DNA of 64,000 bases from Actinomadura hallensis (GCF_006716765.1 NZ_VFPO01000001.1:5394001-5458000), one strand, 5' to 3'; counted from the stretch's first letter, positions 52,928 through 62,706 are shown. Notes: generated by a model not told the origin, from the letters alone. Made by a program: numbers and translations.

Positions 52928-53035
52928 ATGAACCCCCGGCACGCGTTCATCCCGCCGCATCCGTCCCAGCGCGTCTGCGTCCCGCCGTACGGCATGATGG
53001 CCATGGCCTGGGCGCACGACTTCCCAGATAGCTGA
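52928..53035 (+). CDS. 35-residue peptide with strong ribosome site
   Basis: GAGGAGGA stands three bases before ATG 52928, one of the best ribosome sites in the window. The peptide begins MNPRHAFIPPHPSQRVCV, continues PPYGMMAMAWAHDFPDS and stops at 53035. It contains one Cys and is rich in Pro, His and Met. A hairpin follows ten bases later. I recognise no family. It could be a ribosomally made peptide, a leader peptide for the downstream module or a small membrane-module component. Confidence 0.5.
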   Translation: MNPRHAFIPPHPSQRVCVPPYGMMAMAWAHDFPDS

Positions 53036-53044
53036 GCCGCGTCC

Positions 53045-53062
53045 CCCGCTTCGCATAGCGGG
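53045..53062 (+). terminator. Hairpin CCCGCT...AGCGGG with T-rich tail
   Basis: A 6-bp stem with a six-base loop, followed by TCCTTCTTC, ten bases after the small peptide stop. It may terminate or attenuate transcription between the peptide gene and the YqiJ-like gene. Confidence 0.5.
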
Positions 53063-53139
53063 TCCTTCTTCACGGGCCGGCGCGTCTTCATCGCGCCCGG
53101 CGCGGTCTCCGACGTCCATCTGCGGAAGCGTGCATTTCC

Positions 53140-53805
53140 ATGGCTGAATTCATTGACGCCGCCTTCGGTTTTCCGACGGCCCTTTTCACTTTCTCCCTCA
53201 TGGTCGTCGCCGGCTACTGGGCGCTCGTCCTCGCCGGCGGCCTGGACCTCGACCTCCTCGGCGCCGGCGCCGATGCCGATGCGGGGGCCGGCGCCGGCGC
53301 CGGGGACGAGGGCTCCGCGGACGGGCCCGTCTCCGGCTGGTTCGCCTTCCTCGGGCTCGGCGGCGTCCCCGCCACCGTCGTCCTCTCGCTGCTGATCGCC
53401 CTCGCCTGGTTCGTCAGCCTCGCGGGATCCGCGCTGACCAGCGGCGGCGGGGCGAGGACAGCGGTGCTGGCCGCGGCGCTGCTCGCGGCCTGGGCGGGGA
53501 CGCGGCTGGCCGTGCTGCCGCTGCGCCGCGTCCTGCGCCGCCCGGCCGAGGCGTCGCTGCGCCACTTCGTCGGGCTGCCGTGCGTCATCCGGACCGGCCG
53601 GGTCGGCCCGGACTTCGGCCAGGCCGAGGTCACCGCCCCCGACGGCTCGTCCGCCGTCGTCCAGGTGCGGCTGCCCGCCGCGGACGCGGCGGCGGGCACC
53701 GCGCTCACGGCCGGGAGCACCGCGCTCATCTTCGATTTCGATCCGTCCGGGGAATTCTTCTACGTCATGCCGCACGACGCGGCATTGGACCGCCCGGCCG
53801 GCTGA
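53140..53805 (+). CDS. YqiJ/NfeD-like membrane protein
   Basis: 221 residues. Membrane segments lie near 12-34, 72-96 and 104-122, with an Ala/Gly/Asp-rich loop after the first. The C-terminal part (HFVGLPCVIRTGRVGPDFGQ, AVVQVRLPAADA) is an OB fold of the NfeD/YqiJ kind. Such proteins are the standing partners of flotillins, as here (74 bp upstream of one). It probably anchors or regulates the flotillin assembly. Confidence 0.85.
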   Translation: MAEFIDAAFGFPTALFTFSLMVVAGYWALVLAGGLDLDLLGAGADADAGAGAGAGDEGSADGPVSGWFAFLGLGGVPATVVLSLLIALAWFVSLAGSALTSGGGARTAVLAAALLAAWAGTRLAVLPLRRVLRRPAEASLRHFVGLPCVIRTGRVGPDFGQAEVTAPDGSSAVVQVRLPAADAAAGTALTAGSTALIFDFDPSGEFFYVMPHDAALDRPAG

Positions 53806-53879
53806 CCTCCCCGCTCACGCGTTCTCCTCCCCCGCATTCGCATCCCCGCGTTCATGTTCCCGACAGACAGGGATTTTCG

Positions 53880-55913
53880 ATGGACACCATCACTGTGGGA
53901 GCCGGTGTGCTCCTCGCGCTCGCGCTTCTCGTCGCCCTCGGTCTCGTCCTGATGGTGAAGAAGCTCTTCGTCAAGGTCGACCAGGGCAAGGCCCTGATCA
54001 TTTCCAAGTTCAAGAAGGTCGACGTCACCTTCACCGGCGCGATCGTCCTGCCCTTCCTGCACAAGGCAGAGCTGATGGACATCTCGGTGAAGACGATCGA
54101 CATCGAACGGACGGGCCGTGAAGGGCTGATCTGCAAGGACAACATCCGCGCCGACATCCGCATCACGTTCTTCGTCCGCGTCAACAAGACCGTCGAGGAC
54201 GTCGTGAAGGTCGCGCAGGCGATCGGCACCGAACGCGCCAGCAACCAGGAGACGCTGCAGGAGCTGTTCGCCGCCAAGTTCTCCGAGGCGCTGAAGACCG
54301 TCGGCAAGCACCTCGACTTCGCCGATCTCTACACCCGCCGCAACGAGTTCCGCGACCACATCATCCGGGTCATCGGCACGGACCTGAACGGCTACAGCCT
54401 CGAGGACGCGGCGATCGACTACCTGGAGCAGACGCCGCTGATGTCCCTGGACCGGTCGAACATCCTCGACGCCCAGGGCATCCGGAAGATCACCGAGCTG
54501 ACCGCGATCGAGCACATCCGCACCAACGAGCACGCCCGCAACGAGGAGAAGGAGATCACGCGCCAGAACGTGGAGGCGCGCGAGGCGATCCTCGAGCTGG
54601 AGCGCCGCCAGGCCGACGCCGAGCTGCGCCAGGAGCGCGAGGTCGAGACCGTCCGGGCGCGGGAGCAGGCGGAGATCGAGCGGGTGAAGGCCGAGGAGCG
54701 GCTGCGGGCGCAGACCGCGCACATCCGCACCGACGAGCAGCTCGGCGTCCAGCACGAGAACAAGGAGCGCGAGGTCTCGGTCGCCGCGAAGAACAAGGAG
54801 CGGGTCCTCGCGATCGAGAGCGAGCGGATCGAGAAGGACCGCCTGCTGGAGGTCATCGCCCGCGAGCGGGAGACGGAGCTGACGCGGATCGCCGCCGACA
54901 AGGAGGTCGAGGCCGAGAAGCGGGAGATCGCGAACGTCGTCCGGGAGCGGATCGCGGTCGAGCGGACCGTCGCCGAGCAGGAGGAGGCCATCAAGCGGCT
55001 GCGGGCGGTCGAGGAGGCCGAGCGCACCCGCCAGGCCGTGATCATCCAGGCCGAGGCCGAGGCGCAGGAGAACCTCGTCAAGGACATCAAGGCCGCCGAG
55101 GCCGCGGAGGCCGCCGCCGAGCACCGCGCCCGCGAGGAGCTGACGATGGCGCAGGCCCGCCAGGAGGCCGCCGAGCTGGACGCGCAGGCCAAGATCCGGC
55201 TGGCCGAGGGCCTGCGGGCCGAGGCCGCCGCGACGGGGCTCGCCGAGGTGCAGGTCAAGGAGAAGGAGGCGGAGGCGATCGAGAAGGTCGGCCGTGCCGA
55301 GGCCGCCGTCGCGCGGGAGAAGGCGATGGCGGAGGCCGCCCGGATCCGGGAGAGCCTCAAGGCCGAGGCGGAGGGCCTCAACGAGAAGGCCGGCGCGATG
55401 GCGGCGCTGGACGAGGCGTCCCGCCAGCACGAGGAGTACCGGCTGCGGCTGGAGGCGGAGAAGGACGTCCGGCTCGCCGGGATCGACGTGCAGCGGCAGG
55501 TCGCCGAGGCGCAGGCGAGCCTCGTCGCGGCCGGGCTGGAGTCGGCCGACATCAACATCGTCGGCGGCGACAGCGTGTTCTTCGACCGGCTCGTCGGGTC
55601 CATCGCGCTCGGCAAGGGCGTGGACGGCTTCGTGCAGAACTCCGAGGTGGCGCGGTCCGTCGCCGGCCCCTGGCTGGACGGCTCGGGCAGCTTCACCGAC
55701 GACGTCGCCAAGGTGCTCGGCTCCGTCGACACCGGCGGCGTGCGGGACCTGACCCTCTCCGCGCTGCTGCTGCGGCTGATCAAGTCGGGCGGCCCCGACG
55801 CGGCGGGCTTCCAGGACCTGCTGGACACCGCCCGCCGGCTGGGCGTCGCCGACGCCCCGCTGACGCAGGCGAACGGGACCGGAGCGGCGGCCGGCGCGAC
55901 CGCGGCCGGCTGA
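53880..55913 (+). CDS. Flotillin-family (YqiK-like) protein
   Basis: 677 residues. An N-terminal membrane helix (VLLALALLVALGLVLMV) precedes an SPFH domain (residues 28-220, with VDQGKALIISKFKKVDVTFT and NKTVEDVVKVAQAIGTERAS). A long Glu/Arg/Ala-rich coiled coil (225-570) follows, then a flotillin C-terminal domain (ESADINIVGGDSVFFDRLVG). Flotillins form large membrane-attached cages or microdomains. ATG 53880 is the only start that keeps the membrane helix first. It is the second gene of the YqiJ-flotillin-ATPase set. Confidence 0.93.
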   Translation: MDTITVGAGVLLALALLVALGLVLMVKKLFVKVDQGKALIISKFKKVDVTFTGAIVLPFLHKAELMDISVKTIDIERTGREGLICKDNIRADIRITFFVRVNKTVEDVVKVAQAIGTERASNQETLQELFAAKFSEALKTVGKHLDFADLYTRRNEFRDHIIRVIGTDLNGYSLEDAAIDYLEQTPLMSLDRSNILDAQGIRKITELTAIEHIRTNEHARNEEKEITRQNVEAREAILELERRQADAELRQEREVETVRAREQAEIERVKAEERLRAQTAHIRTDEQLGVQHENKEREVSVAAKNKERVLAIESERIEKDRLLEVIARERETELTRIAADKEVEAEKREIANVVRERIAVERTVAEQEEAIKRLRAVEEAERTRQAVIIQAEAEAQENLVKDIKAAEAAEAAAEHRAREELTMAQARQEAAELDAQAKIRLAEGLRAEAAATGLAEVQVKEKEAEAIEKVGRAEAAVAREKAMAEAARIRESLKAEAEGLNEKAGAMAALDEASRQHEEYRLRLEAEKDVRLAGIDVQRQVAEAQASLVAAGLESADINIVGGDSVFFDRLVGSIALGKGVDGFVQNSEVARSVAGPWLDGSGSFTDDVAKVLGSVDTGGVRDLTLSALLLRLIKSGGPDAAGFQDLLDTARRLGVADAPLTQANGTGAAAGATAAG

Positions 55914-56040
55914 CGCCGATGCTCGGCGGGCCGCCGTCACAGGCCCTACGGGCGGCGGCCCGCCGCCCCGGCCCCGCCCGCGGGGGCGGCGGGGCCGGGA
56001 GACGGGCGTGCGCGGGACACAGGAGAGACGGGAGCGACGG

Positions 56041-59000
56041 GTGAGCGAGGACGTCAGGGAGACCGCCGCGGCCGAGGCCGGGCGGGCGGACCTGGATCAC
56101 GGGACGTACGAGGTGCTGCGGGCGCGGCTCGCCGAGCACGCGGGGGAGCTGGCGCGCCGGGCGGAGGCGCTGAACGCGCGGCGGCTGGAGGTGTTCGGCG
56201 GGTCGGACCTGCGGCTGGCGGGCACCGAGCAGATCCGGACGGCGCACAGCTGCGTCCCGCGGGACGTGGTGGCGGTCGGCGGGGTGATGCTGTTCGGCTA
56301 CAACGTGTTCCTCGGGCTGAAGCCGGAGACGACGGTCGACGACGTGTTCTCCCTGCACCGCTTCACGCGGGACGGGGACGGCATCGCGTTCGTCCCGACC
56401 GGGCCGGAGGCGGTGCCGGGGCTGCTGGACGACCCTCGGTTCCAGCGCGACTTCGCCGACATGTACCGGTACTACCGGCAGGCGCGGCTGCTGCAGCTGC
56501 GGCTGGTGGACGGGCGCCTGCTCGCGGTGTTCCAGACCGGTCCGCGCCTGTCCGACGTGCGGGTGCTGCGGTGGCGCACCGCGCCCGACGGCACCGTCGC
56601 CTACGAGGACAACCAGGGCGAGCGCGACCACGAGTTCCCGCCCGCGCACGACGTCGAATGGGTCGAGACCACGCGGGACGACCACGTCCCCGGGCGCCAC
56701 CCGCACGTCTCGATCGAGGGCGAGGTGTTCGTCGAGACGATCGGCGGGACGCTCACCGTCAAGATCGAGGACAACACCGACGACGGGACGGGGATCTACT
56801 CCGAGCCCGTGGACGAGCCCCTCCAGTCCCTCGCCGACGCCGACATCCTGCACGCGCGGGTCGGGGCGCTGATCCTGCTGCGGATCCGCCCGTACAACGA
56901 GACGGCGTGGCGGCACCTGGTGTTCAACGTCCGCACCAAGGAGGTCGTGCGGCTCGACGGCATCGCGCAGGCGTGCCGCAAGCTGCCGGACGACCAGGGG
57001 ATCATCTTCCCCGGCGGCTACTACCTGGACACCGGCGCGGCGAAGACCTTCGACACCGACGTCACCGGCCTGGAGTACGAGCGCGTCCTCCGCTCGCCCA
57101 ACGGCGAGGACGTCCTGTACGTGTTCCACTCCCGCGAGGACGGCCGGTCGCTGCTGCTGCCCTACAACGTGATCCGCAAGCAGGTGACGACGCCGATCAC
57201 CTGCCACGGGTACTCGCTGTTCGAGGACGGCACGCTCGCGGTGATGCGGGCGTTCTCCGAGGAGCCCGCCCGCGTCCACCCACTGCAGATCTGGCGGACC
57301 CCGTTCGTGTCCGACGCGCACGCCGCCGCGCAGCCCGTCGGGACGGGGCCGCTGGAGCGGGTCGGGAACGCCGACCTGGTCCGCGGCATCTCCGAGTGCC
57401 TCTCCATCGCCCGCATGGTGGAGGAGATGTCCCCGTCGGCGCGGGTGTTCGAGGCGCTGATCTCGGCGTGCACCCGGACGGCGGACCTGTACCACTGGCT
57501 CGCCGACGACGACCTCGGCGATCTGGCCGCCCCGCTGGCCGACGTCCGGACCGCCGCCGGGCAGGTGCTGGACGAGTACGAGAAGGTCCGCGCGCTCACC
57601 GAGCAGGCCGAGGAGGCGGTCGAGGAGGCCGCTGGCGACATCGCGTCACTGGTCCGCCGTGCCCGGACGGAGCCGCCGACGACCGCCGACGGCTGGATCG
57701 CGCGGCTCGCGGAGTTCCGCCGCGCCCAGGGCCGCCTGGAGACGCTGCGCGACGTCCGCTACATCGACCTCGCCCGCATCGACGAGCTCTCCGAGACCGT
57801 CCAGGCCGAGCTTCACGACGTGGGCAAGGGGGCGGTCGAGTTCCTCCAGGGCGACGGCGCCTTCACCGGCTACCACGCCGAGGTGGAGCGGATCGCGGAG
57901 GACGCGCGCGCCATCGGCACCGCCGCCGACGCCGCGCCGCTCGCCGCCCTCCTCGACGCGCAGAACGAGGGCCTGGAGGTCGTCACCGAGGTCGTCGGGG
58001 ACCTCGACCTGACCGACCCCACCGCGCGGACCGCGATCCTGGAGCGCGTCGGGGAGGTCCTCGGCGCCCTCAACCGGGCCCGCGCCGTCCTCGACAACCG
58101 CCGCCGCGACCTGCTGGAGCGCGAGGGACGCGCCGAGTTCGCCGCCGAGCTGGCGCTGCTCGACCAGTCCGTCGCCGGGGCCCTGGCCGCCGCGACCACC
58201 CCCGAGGCCTGCGACGAGCAGCTCGGCCGCCTGCTGCTGCGGCTGGAGACCCTCCAGGCCCGCTTCGCCGACCTGGACGACTTCCTCGCCGAGCTGGAGA
58301 CCAAGCGCACCGAGGTCTACGAGGCGTTCTCGTCCCGCAAGCAGTCGCTGCTGGACGAGCGCGCCCGCCGCACCGACCGCCTCGTCGAGTCGGCCGACCG
58401 CATCCTGTCCGGCGTCCGCCGCCGCGCCGCCGCCCTCGGCTCGCCGGACGAGGTGAACACCTACTTCGCCACCGACGCGATGGTGAACCGGCTGCGCGGC
58501 ATCGCCGACGAGCTGCGCGCCCTGGACGACGGCGTCCGCGCCGAGGAGCTGGACGGCCGGGTCAAGGCCGCGCGCCAGGAGGCCGGGCGCGCCCTGCGCG
58601 ACCGCCTCGACCTGTACGGCGACGACGGCGGGTCGATCCGGCTGGGCCGGCACCGGTTCGCGGTCAACACCCGCCCGATCGAGCTGACCCTCGTCCCGCA
58701 CCGCGACACGGTCGCCTTCGCGATCACCGGCACCGACTACCGCGCTCCCGTCCGCGACGCGGACTTCGCGGCGACCCGCCACCTGTGGGACCAGACCCTG
58801 GTCTCGGAGACCGCGGAGACCTACCGGGCCGAGTACCTGGCCGCGTCGCTCCTCGCGGACGCCGACCCCGGCGACCTGCGGCGCGCCGCGGCGGAGGGGC
58901 GGCTGCTCGCCGTCGTCCGCGACGCGGCCGCCGACCGCTACGACGAGGGCTACGAGCGCGGCGTCCACGACCACGACGCGGCCCGCATCCTGGAGGCGCT

Positions 59001-60930
59001 GCTGCGGCTGGACGCCGACGCGGGGCTGCTGCGCTACCCGTCCGCGGCCCGCGCCGCCGCCCAGCTCTTCTGGACGCACGGCACCGGCCCCGCCGAGCGC
59101 ACCGCGTGGACGACCCGGGCGCGCTCCCTCGTCCGCGCCCGCCGCGCGTTCGGCGGCACCGGCGCCCTGGCCGGCCTCACGGCCGAGCTGGACGCGGCGA
59201 TCAGCGCGTTCGCGGACCGCACCGGCCTGGCCGTCCAGGACGGGCCGCTCGCCGCGGAGTACCTGGTCGAGGAGCTGGCCGCCGCCCCGGACGGCTTCGT
59301 CACCAGCCAGGGGGCCCGCGAACTGCTCAAGGGCTTCGGCGAGGCGCACCGCGACGACCTCGACGGCGACCTGCGGGCCCTCGGCGACGACCTCGCCGCG
59401 CGCCGCCAGCTGGCCGAGGCGTGGCTGGCCCCGTTCGCCGACGACCCCGCCGACCTGCCCGAGGCGGTCGCGATCCTGCTGTGCGGCTGCGCGCGCTACG
59501 ACTCCCCCGCCGCGCTGACCGCGACCGTCGGCGAGCTGCTCGGCAGCCATCCCCGCATCACCGACGGCCGCCTCGACCTGCGGCTGGACGAGCTGCTCGC
59601 CCGCACCCGCCGGTTCCGCGCCGAGCGGGTCCCGGCCTTCCGCGCCTACCAGCGGCGGCGCAACGACCTGATCAAGGCGGAGGAGAGGCGTCTCGGCGTC
59701 GCGGCGCTCAGGCCGCGCACGATGAGCGCGTTCGTCCGCAACCGCCTGGTCGACGAGGTGTACCTCCCGCTGATCGGCGACAACCTCGCCAAGCAGCTCG
59801 GCACCACCGGGGAGGGCAGGCGCACCGACCAGATGGGGATGCTGCTGCTCATCTCCCCGCCCGGCTACGGCAAGACGACCCTCATGGAGTACGTCGCCGA
59901 ACGTTTGGGCCTCGCCCTGGTCAAGGTGGACGGCCCCGCCCTCGGGCACGACGTCACGTCCCTCGACCCGGCCCAGGCGCCGAACGCCACCGCCCGCCAG
60001 GAGGTCGAGAAGATCAACTTCGCGCTCGACATGGGCAACAACGTCCTGCTCTACCTGGACGACATCCAGCACACCTCACCCGAGCTCCTGCAGAAGTTCA
60101 TCCCGCTGTGCGACGCCCAGCGCCGCATCGAGGGGGTCAAGGACGGAGAGCCGCGCACCTACGACCTGCGCGGCAAGCGGTTCGCGGTCTGCATGGCCGG
60201 CAACCCCTACACCGAGTCGGGGCAGCGCTTCCGCATCCCGGACATGCTCGCCAACCGCGCCGACGTGTGGAACCTGGGCGACGTCCTCTCCGGGAAGGAC
60301 GACCTGTTCGCGCTCAGCTACATCGAGAACGCCCTGACCTCCAACCCCGTCCTCGCGCCCCTGACGAACCACGACCGTTCGGACATCGAGCTCCTCGTGC
60401 GGATGGCGTCGGGCGATCGGACCGTGCGCCCCGACCGCCTGGCGCACCCGTACTCCCAGGCCGAACTGGACGAGATCCTCTCCGTCCTGGAAAAGCTCCT
60501 CCACGTCCAGCAGGTCGTCCTCACCGTCAACCGCGCCTACATCGCCTCCGCGGCGCAGGACGACTCCGCCCGCACCGAACCCCCGTTCCGCCTGCAGGGG
60601 TCCTACCGCGACATGAACAAGCTCGCCGAGCGCATCCTCCCGGTGATGAACACCGCCGAACTGGAGGAGGCCATAGACGACCACTACCGGGCCGAGTCGC
60701 AGACGCTCACCTCGGACGCGGAGGCCAACCTGCTCAAGCTCGCCGAACTCCGCGGCACCCTGACCCCCGCCCAGCAGGCCCGCTGGACGGAGATCAAGGC
60801 CGCCTACCGGCGTTCCCAGACCCTCGCCGGAAACCAGGAAGACCCCTCCGTGGGCGCCCTCCTGCACCTGGCCGACAAACTCACCGCAATAGAAAAGGCC
60901 CTCAATCATCGCAACGACGCGTCCGGCTGA
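56041..60930 (+). CDS. Giant DUF3686/AAA+ ATPase (DNA-repair ATPase type)
   Basis: 1,629 residues from GTG 56041 with GGGAG upstream. The N-terminal domain (20-470) is DUF3686-like, with LNARRLEVFGGSDLRLAGTE. A coiled-coil region (about 500-870) and a helical region follow. The C-terminal AAA+ domain has Walker A ISPPGYGKTTLMEYVAERLG near 1272, Walker B NVLLYLDDIQHTSPELLQKF near 1334, and the sensor segment CMAGNPYTESGQRFRIPDML near 1383. Databases label relatives as DNA-repair ATPases on thin evidence. Its place after YqiJ and flotillin genes suggests a membrane-scaffold job. Confidence 0.88.
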   Translation: MSEDVRETAAAEAGRADLDHGTYEVLRARLAEHAGELARRAEALNARRLEVFGGSDLRLAGTEQIRTAHSCVPRDVVAVGGVMLFGYNVFLGLKPETTVDDVFSLHRFTRDGDGIAFVPTGPEAVPGLLDDPRFQRDFADMYRYYRQARLLQLRLVDGRLLAVFQTGPRLSDVRVLRWRTAPDGTVAYEDNQGERDHEFPPAHDVEWVETTRDDHVPGRHPHVSIEGEVFVETIGGTLTVKIEDNTDDGTGIYSEPVDEPLQSLADADILHARVGALILLRIRPYNETAWRHLVFNVRTKEVVRLDGIAQACRKLPDDQGIIFPGGYYLDTGAAKTFDTDVTGLEYERVLRSPNGEDVLYVFHSREDGRSLLLPYNVIRKQVTTPITCHGYSLFEDGTLAVMRAFSEEPARVHPLQIWRTPFVSDAHAAAQPVGTGPLERVGNADLVRGISECLSIARMVEEMSPSARVFEALISACTRTADLYHWLADDDLGDLAAPLADVRTAAGQVLDEYEKVRALTEQAEEAVEEAAGDIASLVRRARTEPPTTADGWIARLAEFRRAQGRLETLRDVRYIDLARIDELSETVQAELHDVGKGAVEFLQGDGAFTGYHAEVERIAEDARAIGTAADAAPLAALLDAQNEGLEVVTEVVGDLDLTDPTARTAILERVGEVLGALNRARAVLDNRRRDLLEREGRAEFAAELALLDQSVAGALAAATTPEACDEQLGRLLLRLETLQARFADLDDFLAELETKRTEVYEAFSSRKQSLLDERARRTDRLVESADRILSGVRRRAAALGSPDEVNTYFATDAMVNRLRGIADELRALDDGVRAEELDGRVKAARQEAGRALRDRLDLYGDDGGSIRLGRHRFAVNTRPIELTLVPHRDTVAFAITGTDYRAPVRDADFAATRHLWDQTLVSETAETYRAEYLAASLLADADPGDLRRAAAEGRLLAVVRDAAADRYDEGYERGVHDHDAARILEALLRLDADAGLLRYPSAARAAAQLFWTHGTGPAERTAWTTRARSLVRARRAFGGTGALAGLTAELDAAISAFADRTGLAVQDGPLAAEYLVEELAAAPDGFVTSQGARELLKGFGEAHRDDLDGDLRALGDDLAARRQLAEAWLAPFADDPADLPEAVAILLCGCARYDSPAALTATVGELLGSHPRITDGRLDLRLDELLARTRRFRAERVPAFRAYQRRRNDLIKAEERRLGVAALRPRTMSAFVRNRLVDEVYLPLIGDNLAKQLGTTGEGRRTDQMGMLLLISPPGYGKTTLMEYVAERLGLALVKVDGPALGHDVTSLDPAQAPNATARQEVEKINFALDMGNNVLLYLDDIQHTSPELLQKFIPLCDAQRRIEGVKDGEPRTYDLRGKRFAVCMAGNPYTESGQRFRIPDMLANRADVWNLGDVLSGKDDLFALSYIENALTSNPVLAPLTNHDRSDIELLVRMASGDRTVRPDRLAHPYSQAELDEILSVLEKLLHVQQVVLTVNRAYIASAAQDDSARTEPPFRLQGSYRDMNKLAERILPVMNTAELEEAIDDHYRAESQTLTSDAEANLLKLAELRGTLTPAQQARWTEIKAAYRRSQTLAGNQEDPSVGALLHLADKLTAIEKALNHRNDASG

Positions 60931-61129
60931 CGCATCGACTCTTCGATGCGCCGCCCTCGGAACTGCGCGGGCGGACGGCCGGGTCCGGCCACACCGCCTC
61001 GCAAGATCGCGATTCTTGCGCGCGCCTGACTACCATCGGCGGTTTCCTCCGGATACGTGAATGGCTCGCCCAGAAAGGGACGCCTTTCCGACACGGGTCG
61101 GGCTGCACAGGGCCGTCGAAAGGAAGACC

Positions 61130-62056
61130 GTGCTGGACGAGGAAGGTCTGAGGGCACTACAGGAGCGCGTGCAGAACCCGCCTTCGCTGGACGAGGCGCT
61201 GCCGGCGTCCAAGGAGCTGGTGGAGGCGCTGACCCCGCTGGCCGCCGAGTCCCCGGCGAAGTACCAGGCGCAGCTCGCGACCGCCTGGAAGTTCCGCGGC
61301 GTCCACCTGGGTCTGACCGAGCATCAGGCGGAGGCCGAGGAGGCGTTCGCGACGGCGGCGGACCTGTTCCGCGGGCTCGCCACCGTGACCGACCCGGAGT
61401 CCCTGTTCACCTTCGCGATCTCGCTCATCGATCTGGCCGACCACCGCCTGAAGCAGGACGACGACGCCGTCCGGCGGGCCCTCGAACCGATCGAGGAGAT
61501 CCGCGGCCTCGGCGAGCAGCTGGCCCGTGACGACGCGACCGCCGCCGAGGACCTCCAGACCCACGCGGCGCGGCTGCACGCGCTGGCCCTCCACAGGCTC
61601 GGCGACCATCCGGCAGCGATCGAGCAGGCGGAGCGGGCGCACCGCGGGCTCACGCGGATGGAGCGGCGGGACCCGGAGGCACGGGTCCTCGCCGCGGAGA
61701 ACCTCAGGACGCTGGGGATGAGCCTGAGCGAGGTGAACCGCTTCAAGGACGCCCGCAAGCGGCTGGAGGACTCCCGGTACCTGTTCCGGCGCCTGGCCAA
61801 GCGGGAACCGGAGCTCTTCCTGGTCGAGCACGCCCTCGTCACCCTCGCGATCGCGGCCATCTACCTGAAGGAGGGCAAGATGACCCGCGCCGCGAGCTAT
61901 CACGAGGCGGCCGCCGACCTCTACCGCGACGCCGCCCGGCTCAACCCCGCCCTCCACGACGAGTACCGGGAGACGGTCGCCTCCCTGCTGGAGCTCTACC
62001 GGGTCGAAGGCGACGCCCGGTCGGCCGAACGCCTGACCCGCAGGCATTCGTCCTGA
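61130..62056 (+). CDS. TPR-repeat protein
   Basis: 308 residues from GTG 61130 with AAGGAAG upstream; an ATG at 61061 is in frame but has a weaker site. Helical repeats of about 34-42 residues are visible (HQAEAEEAFATAADLFRGLA, LGDHPAAIEQAERAHRGLTR, RFKDARKRLEDSRYLFRRLA, GKMTRAASYHEAAADLYRDA). It probably is an adaptor. It follows the giant ATPase by 199 bp on the same strand and may belong to the same module. Confidence 0.82.
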   Translation: MLDEEGLRALQERVQNPPSLDEALPASKELVEALTPLAAESPAKYQAQLATAWKFRGVHLGLTEHQAEAEEAFATAADLFRGLATVTDPESLFTFAISLIDLADHRLKQDDDAVRRALEPIEEIRGLGEQLARDDATAAEDLQTHAARLHALALHRLGDHPAAIEQAERAHRGLTRMERRDPEARVLAAENLRTLGMSLSEVNRFKDARKRLEDSRYLFRRLAKREPELFLVEHALVTLAIAAIYLKEGKMTRAASYHEAAADLYRDAARLNPALHDEYRETVASLLELYRVEGDARSAERLTRRHSS

Positions 62057-62064
62057 CACACGGC

Positions 62065-62100
62065 ACCCGCCCCGCGCCGCACCCATAACGCGGCGGGGGT
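62065..62100. terminator. GC-rich imperfect hairpin between convergent genes
   Basis: ACCCGCCCCGCG (62065-62076) pairs, with two mismatches, with the segment CGCGGCGGGGGT ending at 62100, just after the TPR gene stop and facing the convergent VOC gene. Beyond it, 62101-62267 shows no secure gene. Confidence 0.5.
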
Positions 62101-62267
62101 CACGGTGCCGCGACCTGTTCCTCGAGGTTCGCGCGGTACTGAGGACAGGTCGTCATGTCCTCGTGGGTGCAGTTCAGACCCGCCCCTGACGCGCGCCGAG
62201 CCGCGGCGCGCCGCCCCCATGTGCGTCCGCACGGGACGGCGCGCCGCACCTCGACGGGACGGACGGG

Positions 62268-62705
62268 CTAGTCGAGGCAGAACTCGTTGCCCTCCGGGTC
62301 GGTCATGACGATGTGGCCGGCCTGCATCGGCGGCGCGGGCTCGAAGCGCTGGACGCGGGCGGCGCCGTGGGCGACGAGGCGCTCCGCCTCCTCCTCCAGG
62401 GCCTTCATGCGGGCGTCGCCCTCCAGGCCGGGAGCCGCCCGCACGTCCAGGTGCACGCGGTTCTTGGCCTGCTTGCCCTCCGGCACCCGCTGGAAGAACA
62501 GGCGGGGGCCGCGGCCCCCGGGGTCGACCAGCGCGGAGGCGTCGTTGCGGTTCTCGGGCGGGACGCCCATCGCCTCCAGCGCCTGGTCCCACGTCTCGAA
62601 CCCGCCGGGCGGGTCCTGCAGCCGGTACCCGAGCGCCTCGGCCCAGAACGCCGACAGGGCGGCCGGGTCGGCGCAGTCGAACGTGATCTGTACGTCGCGG
62701 GCCAT
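62268..62705 (-). CDS. Glyoxalase-like (VOC) protein
   Basis: 145 residues with the two beta-alpha-beta units of the VOC fold: VQITFDCADPAALSAFWAEA in the first and MQAGHIVMTDPEGNEFCLD in the second. It is of the Glyoxalase_6 type, often binding small ligands or giving resistance. The ATG is one base after the DinB stop, so both are co-transcribed. Confidence 0.85.
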   Translation of the reverse strand: MARDVQITFDCADPAALSAFWAEALGYRLQDPPGGFETWDQALEAMGVPPENRNDASALVDPGGRGPRLFFQRVPEGKQAKNRVHLDVRAAPGLEGDARMKALEEEAERLVAHGAARVQRFEPAPPMQAGHIVMTDPEGNEFCLD

Positions 62706-62706
62706 G

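Noticed and set aside
53760-55940. A 726-codon antisense frame under the flotillin gene
   Set aside because: Leu/Asp-rich mirror of the coiled coil; no independent start or motif.
56571-61151. A 1,526-codon open frame overlapping the giant ATPase gene
   Set aside because: It is a shifted reading of the ATPase gene, Arg/Pro-rich and without domains; the ATPase frame has the Walker motifs and the right codon bias.
62105-62308. Short frames in the gap between TPR and VOC genes, including a Cys-containing minus-strand piece ending in EEQVAAP
   Set aside because: No start with a ribosome site and no recognisable family; kept only as an open possibility.
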